Shown: piece by piece, positions 1 to 8,097 of the stretch | Layout: every line of letters begins with the position of its first letter | Numbering within the stretch: the first letter of the stretch is position 1 | Source of the DNA: SIAQ01 sp963767835 | GTDB lineage: Bacteria > Planctomycetota > Planctomycetia > Gemmatales > Gemmataceae | Reading direction: 5' to 3' | Length of the DNA stretch: 64,000 bases | Assembly: GCA_963767835.1 (NCBI GenBank) | Contig: CAVYFY010000006.1 | Span: 372,001 to 436,000, forward strand | Program-made: the position numbers and the translations under genes | The notes under the pieces: generated by a model | Seen by the model: the letters and a program-made list of their open reading frames with translations, nothing else | Database searches by the model: none | What the model was told of the DNA's origin: nothing

Positions 1-974
1 CGATACATGACTGGGCCGTACACCGTAAGGGTGCGGCCATTGTAATCGGCGAGGCTCTTGCCGGGATTCGTCGTCACATAGGCCAGGGTCTTGCCCTGGT
101 TGTCTTGCAAAGCATAAAGCGGCTGGCCGTTGTCCGCCGTCAGCTTGGTGTCGCGCAAGCGGCCATAGGGACTCCAGGCAGCCGAGCTTTGCATCAGCAT
201 CGTGCTCGGCGGCGCGTTGCTCGGCGACATCACCGTGCGCGACGCGGGTTGCGCCGGCGTGTAGCCGGGCTGCTGCATGTTGGCGAGGACGTTTTGGGCG
301 TATTGCTTCTGATTCGGATCGGCTGACGTATTCGCGACGAGCGTGTACTTCTGGCGAGCGGTGGCGAGGTCGCCGGACTGCCGCGCTTTTTCCGCATCGG
401 CGAGCGTTGAATTGGTCGTGTAGCCGTTCGGCGTCGGTATCCAGCTCGTCGGGGAATTGGTGGTGGAAACGACGGTCGTCGGCTTCACCGCATCGGCGGG
501 CAGGTAGCGTACCTCGTTGGGATGCGGCTTGATCGGCAGCCAGGTATCGTTGCCGACCTTGATCGGCGTGCCGCTGAGAACGACGATCGTGCCCTGGACC
601 AGCTTCATGCTCTCGCGGTCGGGCGCTTTATCGACGAGCCGGCTGCCGGGCCGAATCGACACGGGCCGGCTTGGATCGGCGTTGACGTACATCTGTGCGT
701 TTAACTGCTTGACGTCGTTGGCGTTGACCCAGCTGAAGGAATCCGCCGGCGGCGCGATTTCCAGCCAGCCGGGATCGGCGGTCGATACGCGCACCACGAG
801 CACCCTGTCATTTTGCTTGAGCTTGGAAGTCGCCATGCACTGCTTGCTCGGCCCGCTGCGTACTTCCACCTCGGGCTGCAAGATCACCGCCTCGGTTGGA
901 TAGGTTTGCGCGAGCGCCGGCGCCCAGGCCGCGAGCAGGCCGGCAATGGCCGCGCAATATCGATGAAGTCGCAT
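1..974 (-). CDS. secreted SH3-like domain protein, 3' part outside window
   Basis: Read from the ATG at 974, the minus strand is open for 324 codons and leaves the window at base 1 without a stop. The first 22 or so residues (MRLHRYCAAIAGLLAAW, then cleavage after ALA) are a signal peptide, so the product is exported. Two stretches look like bacterial SH3 modules: one around VEVRSGPSKQC and LEIAPPADSFSWVN, another around SIRPGSRLVDKAP and DTWLPIKPH. A short TPR-like helix pair (DAEKARQSGDLATARQKY) follows, then a low-complexity Pro/Ala/Ser stretch. Such proteins usually bind cell-wall or surface ligands, but no catalytic motif is visible. The family is inferred from motif shape only. Confidence 0.7.
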   Translation of the reverse strand, partial: MRLHRYCAAIAGLLAAWAPALAQTYPTEAVILQPEVEVRSGPSKQCMATSKLKQNDRVLVVRVSTADPGWLEIAPPADSFSWVNANDVKQLNAQMYVNADPSRPVSIRPGSRLVDKAPDRESMKLVQGTIVVLSGTPIKVGNDTWLPIKPHPNEVRYLPADAVKPTTVVSTTNSPTSWIPTPNGYTTNSTLADAEKARQSGDLATARQKYTLVANTSADPNQKQYAQNVLANMQQPGYTPAQPASRTVMSPSNAPPSTMLMQSSAAWSPYGRLRDTKLTADNGQPLYALQDNQGKTLAYVTTNPGKSLADYNGRTLTVYGPVMY

Positions 975-1165
975 GGGAACCTCCTGATCGCTCGGATCGG
1001 GCCGCGTCCTTATAACCAGATCGACCAGGGAATCAAGGGGACATCAATGAAAATGCGCAAGCCGCGCGAAGCTGGGCGAATTGGCTGATTTTTTACGGTC
1101 GCCCGCCTCTGCGAGGCGGGGCTAAACTTGCTACATTGATTAGAAATCCTCTGTTGGAGGCCGCC

Positions 1166-1855
1166 ATGCCGGATTTCACCTACGCCGGGATCGCCAAGAT
1201 GCTCGACCATTCGCTCTTGCAGCAGCAATTGACCGATGCCGAAATCGATGAGGGTTGTAAGCTGGCCCGGCAATATGACGTGGCTTCCGTCTGCATCAAG
1301 CCATACGCCGTCGCGCGGGCCAAGGAGTTGCTGGCTGGATCCACTGTCGCCGTCGGCACGACCATCGGCTTCCCGCACGGCGGGCATGTCACCGCGATCA
1401 AGGTTGCCGAATCCGTTCAGGCGATGAAGGATGGCGCCGTCGAACTCGACATGGTCGTCAATATCGGCAAGGTGCTGAGCAAGGATTGGCGCTTCGTCAG
1501 CGCTGACATTCGCGCGGTGGTGGACGTGGCCCACGCGAGCAAGGCCATCGTGAAAGTCATTTTCGAGAATTGCTTCCTGCAAGATGATCACAAGGAAGCG
1601 CTGTGCCGAATTTGCGGCGAGGTGGACGCCGACTTCGTCAAAACTTCAACCGGCTACGGCAGCACCGGCGCCAGCGACGAGGATTTGAAGCTGATGCGCC
1701 GCTGTTCGCCGCCGCGCGTGCAGGTGAAGGCGGCGGGCGGCGTGCGCACCTTCGAGCGGCTCCTGGCGGTGCGTGCTCTCGGCGTCACGCGCGTCGGCGC
1801 CACCGCGACCAGGGCGATTCTCGATGAATGCAAGGCGCACCTGGATAAACGCTGA
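1166..1855 (+). CDS. deoC: deoxyribose-phosphate aldolase
   Basis: DeoC cleaves 2-deoxyribose-5-phosphate to glyceraldehyde-3-phosphate and acetaldehyde in cytosolic deoxynucleoside catabolism. The 229-residue product has the normal bacterial length. The Schiff-base lysine is in VKTSTGYG (K159), the second active-site lysine in VKAAGGVR (K188), and the aspartate of the relay in AVELDMVVNI (D95). An upstream TTG at 1136 keeps the frame open, but the ATG at 1166 is preceded by GGAGG five bases away and matches the family's start. It stands alone; the next gene on the same strand begins 166 bases later, beyond a palindromic repeat. Confidence 0.95.
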   Translation: MPDFTYAGIAKMLDHSLLQQQLTDAEIDEGCKLARQYDVASVCIKPYAVARAKELLAGSTVAVGTTIGFPHGGHVTAIKVAESVQAMKDGAVELDMVVNIGKVLSKDWRFVSADIRAVVDVAHASKAIVKVIFENCFLQDDHKEALCRICGEVDADFVKTSTGYGSTGASDEDLKLMRRCSPPRVQVKAAGGVRTFERLLAVRALGVTRVGATATRAILDECKAHLDKR

Positions 1856-1886
1856 GATCAACTGGAGAGCTGAATAACGCCAGATT

Positions 1887-1993
1887 TAGCCACGGAAGAA
1901 ACACGGATTGAACACGGATGTTGAACATTGAATTTGCAGCGTCGGAGTTGACTGGCTTCAAATCCTTGTGCATCCGTGTTTCATCCGTGGCTA
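1887..1993. repeat. inverted repeat, ATCCGTG family, copy 1
   Basis: The two arms, at 1887-1920 and 1971-1993, are complementary apart from an extra 11-base unit in the left arm (ACACGGAT repeated). The core words are TAGCCACGGA and TCCGTGGCTA. A second copy with the same core lies at 20411-20518. The element lies between deoC and the next gene and would form a long hairpin. Confidence 0.8.
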
Positions 1994-2021
1994 GGTTCAG
2001 TTTTGAATGGGGGGGGCATAT

Positions 2022-3335
2022 ATGAATCAGCGGATTTTCGCGTGTGCCCTGCTCGCGGCATGGATGGGATCAGCCGCACACGCCGGCGAACATTGGCCAG
2101 GCTGGCGTGGGCCTACGGGCGACGGTCACAGCGATGAGAAAAATCTGCCGCTCACCTGGGGAGGCAAGACGCAGGAGAACGTCCTCTGGAAGGCGGCCCT
2201 CTTGCCGTCCGACAAGGTGAGGCCCGATCAAAATCAATCCAGCCCCATCGTCTGGGGCCCGCGCGTCTTCGTCACTGTTTCCTATTGGCCTGAAGGAACC
2301 ACGAGCAAGGACTTTCCGGAACATCATCTCCTTTGCTTCGATGCCAAGACCGGCATTCAAATGTGGGATACGCCGATCCCGCCGGGTCCCTGGAAACTGA
2401 AGGACCTACGCGGCGGCTACACCGCGCCGACCCCCGCGACCGACGGCGCTCGCGTCTATGTCTGCTTCGGCTCGTCCGTCATCGCCGCCGTCGATTTCAA
2501 GGGCAAGATCGCCTGGCGCAAGGAGATCAAGCCGCACGCTTTCGATGTCGCCTTCGCCGCCAGCCCAATACTTTTCACCCCTCTCCCCTCCGGAGGAGAG
2601 GGGCCGGGGGTGAGGGGGTTCCCCAGCGTCATTGTCGTCTGCGATCAAGCGAATAATACATCCACCATCTATGCTTTTGACGGCAAGACCGGCGACATCC
2701 GCTGGGAAAAGAAGCGCCCCAAGATCAGCTGGTCGCACAGCACGCCGCTCTTGGCCAAGGTGGGCAACACGATGCAACTCCTCACCGCCACCCACAACGG
2801 CCCGCAAGGCCTCGACCCCGCCAATGGCGACATTCTCTGGTCCTACACCGATTCCAAGCAGGTCGGCGACGCCGTCACGCCGACCTATCGCGACGGCCGG
2901 CTCTACGTCGATTCCGGCCGAGGCGGCGCCGGCATCTGCATCGACGCCACCGGCGCTGGCGATGTCTCCAAGACGCCTCCGCTGTGGAAAGTCAACATCG
3001 GCTCCGAGGGACTTTCCTCGCCGGTGCTGGTCGGCGACAATCTCTATCGCATTTCCGGCGGCGGCAACCTGGCTTGCTGGAACTGGAGCAATGGCGCGCT
3101 CGTTTTCAAGGAACGCCTAGACGGCGCCGACTCCGCCGTCAGCCCCTTTGCCAGCGCTGATGGCCGAATTTATTTCGCGTCCGCCAATAAAAGCTATGTG
3201 CTCAAGGCCGGCCCCAAGCTCGATGTGCTCGCGGTCAACACGCTCGGCGACGCCAGCCATGCAGCGCCGGCGGTCGCAGCGGGGCGCATTTATCTGAGGG
3301 GCGGACGATTTCTGTGGTGCATCGGCACGAAATGA
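2022..3335 (+). CDS. secreted PQQ-like beta-propeller protein
   Basis: This is a 437-residue exported protein. The signal peptide is MNQRIFACALLAAWMGSAAHA, followed by WPGWRGPTGDG, the opening typical of planctomycete PQQ-like repeat proteins. Several blades carry the usual pattern of a hydrophobic strand, DG(K/R)xxW and a following strand (for example FDGKTGDIRWEK and LACWNWSNGA). No dehydrogenase active site was recognised, so it may be a structural or binding propeller rather than a quinoprotein enzyme. The ATG at 2022 follows a run of G residues serving as ribosome-binding site; the ATG at 2007 lies inside that run. Residues 184-200 come from an in-frame palindromic insertion. Confidence 0.85.
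   Translation: MNQRIFACALLAAWMGSAAHAGEHWPGWRGPTGDGHSDEKNLPLTWGGKTQENVLWKAALLPSDKVRPDQNQSSPIVWGPRVFVTVSYWPEGTTSKDFPEHHLLCFDAKTGIQMWDTPIPPGPWKLKDLRGGYTAPTPATDGARVYVCFGSSVIAAVDFKGKIAWRKEIKPHAFDVAFAASPILFTPLPSGGEGPGVRGFPSVIVVCDQANNTSTIYAFDGKTGDIRWEKKRPKISWSHSTPLLAKVGNTMQLLTATHNGPQGLDPANGDILWSYTDSKQVGDAVTPTYRDGRLYVDSGRGGAGICIDATGAGDVSKTPPLWKVNIGSEGLSSPVLVGDNLYRISGGGNLACWNWSNGALVFKERLDGADSAVSPFASADGRIYFASANKSYVLKAGPKLDVLAVNTLGDASHAAPAVAAGRIYLRGGRFLWCIGTK
2572..2622. repeat. palindromic GC-rich repeat inserted in frame in the propeller gene
   Basis: The centre CTCTCCCCTCCGGAGGAGAG (2581-2600) is nearly self-complementary, and the flanks CTTTTCACCC and GGGGGTGAGGGGG extend the pairing. The segment is translated as a Pro/Gly-rich loop (TPLPSGGEGPGVRG) that interrupts the propeller without breaking the frame. 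Its composition differs from the surrounding blades. Confidence 0.75.
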
Positions 3336-3394
3336 ATTCGGCGTTTAGTCAGCGCCCAAAAAACAACTTCCCTTTTTGGTGGCCTTCGATTTTT

Positions 3395-3479
3395 GTAGGG
3401 TGGGTCGAGCGTACTCGCGAGGCCCACCACGCGCTTGCAAGGAATGGTGGGCCTCGCGAGTACGCTCGACCCACCCTAC
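3395..3479. repeat. perfect 35-bp inverted repeat
   Basis: Arms 3395-3429 and 3445-3479 are exact reverse complements over 35 bases, with a 15-base loop. The core word is GGTGGGCCTCGCGAGTACGC. It lies between the convergent propeller and sigma-factor genes, so it may stop transcription from either side, though no T-run follows. Confidence 0.9.
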
Positions 3480-3520
3480 GACAGACCGATGATTCGGAAG
3501 TTATTTTCCGAACGTCACTT

Positions 3521-3578
3521 GGCCGGCGGGCTTGCTCGCCGTAGTGGGCAAGGCGTGCGGCGAGCAAGCTCGCCGGCT
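3521..3578. repeat. inverted repeat, 21-bp arms
   Basis: Arms 3521-3541 and 3558-3578 pair over 21 positions, two of them as G-U pairs in RNA. The core words are CTTGCTCGCCG and CGGCGAGCAAG. It sits 8 bases beyond the stop of the sigma-factor gene on the minus strand, so it would form a hairpin at the 3' end of that transcript. Confidence 0.85.
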
Positions 3579-3586
3579 AAACGCGC

Positions 3587-4297
3587 TTATTCGCCATGCA
3601 TGCTCTCGCTGAGCTTGCTGAGCGCCTCGCTCTCGATCTGGCGGACGCGCTCGCGGGTCAGGCCAAGGCTTTCGCCGATTTCCTTCAGGGTCTTGGGCTC
3701 CTCGTTGTCCAGGCCGAATCGCATGCGCAGCACCTTGGCCTCGCGTTCCTCCATCTTGTCGAGCAACTCGAGCACGTGCTTGAGATCGTCGGCTTCGACC
3801 ATCTCCAGGTCGGGCGATTTCGAGTTGCCGTCCATCACCATTTCATCGAGTGACCAGCCGGCTTCGGGCTGATCGGTTTGCGGGGCGGCGTTGTAAACGC
3901 GGATCGCCTTCTTGATGATCGCCAGCTTCTTTTTGGGCAGATTCAGCCCCTTGGCGATCTCTTCGTGCGTCGGCGGCCGGCCGAGCAGGTCTTGCAAGCG
4001 GGCGGTCTCGCGGCGCCATTTGGCCAGCAATTCGACCATATAGGCCGGAATGCGTATCGTCTTCGCGGTGTTGACGAGGGCGCGTTTGATCGATTGCTTG
4101 ATCCAATAGCTAGCGTAGGTGCTGAAGCGCGTATTCATGCGCGGGTCGAAGCCCTCGACAGCGCGCAAGAGGCCGAGATTGCCTTCCTCGATAAGGTCTT
4201 GCAGGCCGAGCCCTTTGCCGGTGTAGCTGCGGGCGATATTGACGACGAGGCGCAGATTGGCGCGGACCATGCGGTCGCGCAGCTTCGGAGTTGCCAT
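3587..4297 (-). CDS. sigma-70 family RNA polymerase sigma factor (regions 2-4), frame broken upstream
   Basis: This is a primary-type sigma factor. Region 2 contains RANLRLVVNIARSYTG and GLQDLIEEGNLGLLRAVEGF, with the core-binding and -10 recognition helices (TRFSTYASYWIKQSI). Region 3 follows (RPPTHEEIAKGLNL). Region 4 ends with a helix-turn-helix (TLKEIGESLGLTRERVRQIE) that reads the -35 element. The 236-residue frame starts at an ATG in the middle of where region 1.2/2.1 should be, and the missing part lies just upstream in another frame. Two GCGC tetramers, at 4277-4280 and 4308-4311, each look like GCGCGC that lost GC; restoring both joins the frames. The intact gene would code for about 280 residues. 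Confidence 0.9.
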   Translation of the reverse strand: MATPKLRDRMVRANLRLVVNIARSYTGKGLGLQDLIEEGNLGLLRAVEGFDPRMNTRFSTYASYWIKQSIKRALVNTAKTIRIPAYMVELLAKWRRETARLQDLLGRPPTHEEIAKGLNLPKKKLAIIKKAIRVYNAAPQTDQPEAGWSLDEMVMDGNSKSPDLEMVEADDLKHVLELLDKMEEREAKVLRMRFGLDNEEPKTLKEIGESLGLTRERVRQIESEALSKLSESMHGE

Positions 4298-4482
4298 CCT
4301 CGATCTTGCGCGAGATCTTTTTCCTCGTCGGCGCTCAGGAGCGAAGTCTCATTGATTTCGCGCAGGTAGGTTTCCAATGGCGATTGGACCGATGGACCCC
4401 GTTGCCGTCGTGGTCGAGTCATGAGGTTTTCCCAGGCGAATACATGGTCCGACGCGTTCCCTTGCCGCGAGCCATCTTCCAT
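4298..4482 (-). pseudogene. 5' end of the sigma-70 gene in a shifted frame
   Basis: This fragment codes for QSPLETYLREINETSLLSAD followed by EEKDLA, an excellent region 1.2 of a primary sigma factor. It continues the gene at 3587-4297 but lies one frame away. Likely starts are the ATG at 4422 (MTRPRRQRG) or the ATG at 4482. With the four missing bases restored, the sequence reads LARKIEDGNSEAARDRMVRAN, as expected for this family. Whether the break is real or a consensus error cannot be told from the sequence; the rest of both pieces is undamaged. Confidence 0.75.
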
Positions 4483-4822
4483 TGTAGGCCGACCGTTTCC
4501 CGTCCGCAATTCGCAAAGCTTTGCGCAAGCTCCTATTTTGCCGAGATTGACGATTCAAGCGTTTGCGGACGAGCCGTGAGATTCCATTCTCCTGGCCGGG
4601 CCGTGGAAGATTCCGGCGCATGCCGGCTGTCATCCTGCGTAATGTTATCGACGCAACCTGCAACTCTTCGCAGCGGTCAAGCACGATGTCAGGGAAAGTC
4701 CCGTGCCGACCAGCGTTCCACATCGTGCAACGGTTATTTTCATGGGAATTCTTGTGGCCGCCACGACGTGAAGAATTGCTACAGGCGGCACAGGCGGCAT
4801 CGATTTGGCGAGCCAAGCCGGT
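4483..4822. other. 340-base gap without a supported gene
   Basis: This interval separates the 5' end of the sigma-factor gene from the 3' end of the metallo-hydrolase gene; both are on the minus strand. It should hold the sigma-factor promoter. I see a nine-base direct repeat (CAGGCGGCA) near 4783-4800 but no convincing ORF or strong hairpin. Confidence 0.5.
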
Positions 4823-5704
4823 TTACTCGGCGAAGGGCAAATGCTGCTGGACGTGCCGGCACGTTCGCGTTTGGATCGCGCCAATCGCAATGGACGGTCC
4901 CACGCGGCGGCGATCGGTCGTGTGAATCGCCATATCAACGCCGAGAAGGTCCAAAACCTGGCGGGCGGCGGCTTCGGCAAGCTCGGCGCGGTTGCAGTCC
5001 TGGCTCAGGTGCAGTTGCACCACGTGCGCCAACCGGCCCGGCGTGGATGCCTTCAGAATCGCGGTCAAAAGCTCCGCCGCCTGATCGTTCGATAGATGGC
5101 CGTTGTCGCCGAGCACGCGGCGGATCAGGAGCGGATGCCGGCCGCTACTCAGTTGCATCGGCACGTCGTGGTTGAATTCCAGGGCGAGCAGATCGACGTC
5201 GGCGAAATGCCGCGCCAGCTCCGGCCGCCAAGATCCGAGATCGGCGGCGTACCCGATCGCCCACGGAATGCCGTGGGCCTCCCCTTCGAAGCGAAAACCG
5301 TGCGTCATCGGGTCGTCATGATCCACGGCAATCGGCACGCATCGGCACTTCGCATGCAATGCAAAACTTTCGCCCGGCTCATAATGCCGGATCAAGCCCG
5401 CTGCCGACAAGGCCGCGAAGGCCCGCCGGCCGCCGTCGAGCATCTTGACGTGCTCGGCATGGCAGTGGATCGGCACGCGCATCCGGGCAAGCTGCGTGAG
5501 GGTTGCCGGCTTCCAGTGATCGGTGTGCGTGTGCGTCAGAACGACAGCGTCAATGTGGTTCCACGAAAGCCGGGCCTTGCGCAATCGCGGCGTCAGCAAG
5601 CGCGGCGGCAGGCCGAAGTCGATGAGCACGCCGAAGCCGCCGACATCCAGAACGCACGCATTGCCCGAGCTGCCGCTGGCGAGGACGTGAAACCGCACCT
5701 GCAT
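4823..5704 (-). CDS. metallo-beta-lactamase fold hydrolase
   Basis: The 293-residue protein starts MQVRFHVLASGSSGNACVLD, the opening of the YycJ/WalJ-type branch of the metallo-beta-lactamase superfamily. The dinuclear metal site is in LTHTHTDHWKP (HxHxDH). Later ligands are probably in IAVDHDDPMTHGF and LEFNHD. Relatives are phosphodiesterases or nucleases, so a nucleic-acid substrate is possible but not shown. The longer frame to 5773 would overlap the divergent ABC gene at 5757. The ATG at 5704, with AGGAAGG upstream, fits the family start better. Confidence 0.85.
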   Translation of the reverse strand: MQVRFHVLASGSSGNACVLDVGGFGVLIDFGLPPRLLTPRLRKARLSWNHIDAVVLTHTHTDHWKPATLTQLARMRVPIHCHAEHVKMLDGGRRAFAALSAAGLIRHYEPGESFALHAKCRCVPIAVDHDDPMTHGFRFEGEAHGIPWAIGYAADLGSWRPELARHFADVDLLALEFNHDVPMQLSSGRHPLLIRRVLGDNGHLSNDQAAELLTAILKASTPGRLAHVVQLHLSQDCNRAELAEAAARQVLDLLGVDMAIHTTDRRRVGPSIAIGAIQTRTCRHVQQHLPFAE

Positions 5705-5756
5705 GATGCCGCCGCCTTCCTGGGAATTCGATCCGTCAACACTATAAATATATGCG

Positions 5757-6641
5757 ATGGCACTTTTGCGCACGCAACAACTGACGAAAAATTACGGCGC
5801 CGTCACCGCGCTGGATCGGCTCGATCTCGAAGTCGTCCCCGGCGAAATCGTCGGCATCCTCGGGCCGAACGGCTCGGGCAAGTCCACGGCGCTACGGCTG
5901 CTGCTCGGATTCCTGCAACCGAGCTCCGGCAGCGCCGCCATCGCCGGGCACGATTGCTGGGCCGACAGCGTCAACGCCCGCCGGCACGTCAGCTACCTGC
6001 CCGGCGAACTGCGGCTTTATGAAAACATGACCGGCGTCCAGCTCATCGAATTCCTCTCGGACCTGCGGCGACATTCGCCGACCGAGCGCGTCGATCACCT
6101 CGCCCGGCTCTTCGACATCGATATCAAACGGCCGCTCTCGCAGATGTCGTCGGGCATGAAGCGGAAGATCGCGTTGATGCAGGTGCTGCTGCCGGAGACG
6201 CCGCTGGTGATTCTCGATGAGCCGACCAATACGCTCGACCCGAACATGCGCGATCAATTGCTGGGTCAGCTCGCGAATGCCCGCCAGCGTGGGCAGACGG
6301 TGCTTTTCTCATCGCACGTGCTATCCGAGGTGGAGCAAATTTGCGACCGCGTGGCGATCTTGCAGCGCGGCCGGCTCGTACACTGGCAGGACATGGGGTC
6401 GCTGCGAAAAATCCGCCGGGTGCGTGTGTACCTGAGCCAGGCCGTGGAATCGATCACGCCGCCGGCGCACGTGCAGGGGATGCGCCTCGAGGGCCGTAAT
6501 CTCGATTTTCAATACACCGGTCCTCTGCCGGAATTGCTGCGCTGGCTGGGCGAGTTGCCCGTCGCCGACGTGCAGATCGAGCCGATGGGGCTGGCGGATA
6601 TCTATCAGAAGTATCACCAATTGAATGGATCGACATCATGA
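5757..6641 (+). CDS. ABC transporter ATP-binding protein
   Basis: The 294-residue ATPase energises the membrane protein encoded directly after it. It has Walker A (GPNGSGKST), the ABC signature as a short variant (MSSGMKRKIAL), Walker B (LVILDEPTNTLD) and the switch histidine (FSSHVLSEVE). A C-terminal extension of about 80 residues, common in exporters of the ABC-2 class, follows the nucleotide-binding domain. Its stop overlaps the next gene's start by four bases (ATGA), which implies translational coupling. The substrate is unknown. It is divergent from the hydrolase gene, with a 52-base gap holding the two promoters. Confidence 0.93.
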   Translation: MALLRTQQLTKNYGAVTALDRLDLEVVPGEIVGILGPNGSGKSTALRLLLGFLQPSSGSAAIAGHDCWADSVNARRHVSYLPGELRLYENMTGVQLIEFLSDLRRHSPTERVDHLARLFDIDIKRPLSQMSSGMKRKIALMQVLLPETPLVILDEPTNTLDPNMRDQLLGQLANARQRGQTVLFSSHVLSEVEQICDRVAILQRGRLVHWQDMGSLRKIRRVRVYLSQAVESITPPAHVQGMRLEGRNLDFQYTGPLPELLRWLGELPVADVQIEPMGLADIYQKYHQLNGSTS

Positions 6642-7537
6642 CGTGGGTGCTGGTGCGAAAATTGTTGCGCGATGTCTGGCTCGCCGTGGTCATCGTGGCA
6701 ACGTTGCTGTTCCTGTTCCAGATTCTATGGGCGCGGATCACGAGCCGGATCACCACGCAGATCATCACCGATTTGCAACGCGCGGGCGTCACGCTCGAGG
6801 CTCTGCAAAACCTGCTGCTGGGCCGTAACGAGATCATCGGGCAGCTGGTGCAGGCGATCATCGGCGGCGAGCAGGTTGAGCTCAATAAGTCGGACAACTT
6901 CATGTCGATCTCGTACGTTCATCCGCTGCCGTTGACCATTCTGGGCATCTTCGCGATCGGCCGGGCCGCCAACGCCATCGCCGGGGAGATCGATCGCGGC
7001 ACGATGGAGCTTCTGTTGGCCCAGCCAATCCGCCGCACGCAACTGGTCCTCGCGCATCTGGTGGCTGATATGATCGTCATTCCTGCGCTATGCCTGGCGA
7101 TGTGGGTAGGCACCTACTGCGGGACCTGGTGGAACGGCTTGCAGACATCGGAGATTGCCATGCAGCGCATCGACCCGATCCGGTTTCTGCCCGCGCTTCT
7201 GGCGGTCGGCGGGCTCGTGTTCGCCCACAGCGGCGTCACCATGTGGATTTCGTCCATGGGCCGATCGCGCGCCCGCGTCTGGGGCTGGGCGATCACGCTG
7301 TTTCTGTGCATGTTTCTGGTCAACGTTTTCGGGCAGATCTTGCCGGAAGCGCTCGAATGGCTCCGCCCCTTCACGGTTCATTACCACTATCAGCCGCAGC
7401 AGATGATTTTCCACGAAAACTGGTATGCCAGCGGCAGCGTGTGGTTTCACCTGGGCGTGTTGATCGGCGTCGGCGCCGCGGGCTACCTGCTCGCCTGGGC
7501 GACATTCTGCCGCCGCGATCTGCCGGCGCCGCTCTAA
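6638..7537 (+). CDS. ABC-2 type transporter permease
   Basis: This 299-residue integral membrane protein is the partner of the preceding ATPase. One membrane segment lies near the N terminus (VWLAVVIVATLLFLF), followed by a long polar region, then at least five more hydrophobic segments. EIDRGTMELLLAQPIRRTQL is the conserved cytoplasmic motif of ABC-2 permeases, between the first segments. The two proteins most likely form a dimeric exporter. The specificity cannot be inferred from the sequence. Confidence 0.9.
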   Translation: MTWVLVRKLLRDVWLAVVIVATLLFLFQILWARITSRITTQIITDLQRAGVTLEALQNLLLGRNEIIGQLVQAIIGGEQVELNKSDNFMSISYVHPLPLTILGIFAIGRAANAIAGEIDRGTMELLLAQPIRRTQLVLAHLVADMIVIPALCLAMWVGTYCGTWWNGLQTSEIAMQRIDPIRFLPALLAVGGLVFAHSGVTMWISSMGRSRARVWGWAITLFLCMFLVNVFGQILPEALEWLRPFTVHYHYQPQQMIFHENWYASGSVWFHLGVLIGVGAAGYLLAWATFCRRDLPAPL

Positions 7538-7543
7538 TGTCGT

Positions 7544-7912
7544 TCAAGGCGAGGCCGATTTCTTCTTGAGCTCTTCCACCTTGGCCAAGGTCTTATCTGG
7601 GTGGTCGAGGGCTTGTTTCCTGCAGCTTTTGCAGCACACGAAGACCGGTTGATCCTTCACCATCACCTTGATCGGCATGCCCATCGAGCCGAGGCGATTC
7701 TCGTCATCGATGGCGCAGAAGACCTGGGCTTCCGCCAGCTTGCGGTCGGCGGGATCGAGCTTGGCGAGGTTGGCCTTGATCGAGTCCTCCGCGCTTGGCT
7801 TTTCGGTTGGCGGATTGGAGCTTTTCGACTTCTCGGGGGCGGCGTCCTTGCAACCGCAAAAGCCCGCAAACAAGAGGATTACCGCCGGCCCCAGCCACTT
7901 CGTCGTTCTCAT
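7544..7912 (-). CDS. putative metal-binding (TRASH/YHS-like) lipoprotein
   Basis: This is a 122-residue exported protein. The N-terminal hydrophobic stretch (WLGPAVILLFAGFCGC) is a signal sequence with a weak lipobox. A charged Ser/Pro/Lys linker follows. The C-terminal part has a cysteine pattern (VFCAIDDENRLG, then VFVCCKSCRKQA and HPDKTLAKVEELK) like the metal-binding cysteine modules next to heavy-metal efflux adaptors. A role in binding copper or zinc in the periplasm is plausible but inferred. The ATG at 7912 is preferred over the upstream ATG at 7957 because it places the hydrophobic segment at the N terminus. The gene converges with the permease, six bases away. Confidence 0.75.
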   Translation of the reverse strand: MRTTKWLGPAVILLFAGFCGCKDAAPEKSKSSNPPTEKPSAEDSIKANLAKLDPADRKLAEAQVFCAIDDENRLGSMGMPIKVMVKDQPVFVCCKSCRKQALDHPDKTLAKVEELKKKSASP

Positions 7913-8097
7913 GATAGTCTCGTTTCTCATCCATCGGGGAAGGGCGAGCTTGCCCATATCATATTCACAAACGGCGCGGAACCAACTCGCCGAATACGTG
8001 GCGAAGGCGTAAACTCAGCAAGAGGGGGAGCGTTTTAACCGCAACTTCACTTCGCCCTTTCGGCGCAGAGGGGGCAACAGGTCCAAGGAGCACTCTG

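Noticed and set aside
4291..5175. 294-codon plus-strand frame across the sigma factor and hydrolase
   Set aside because: It covers two minus-strand genes with conserved motifs, and its product is Arg/Ser/Pro-rich without a domain.
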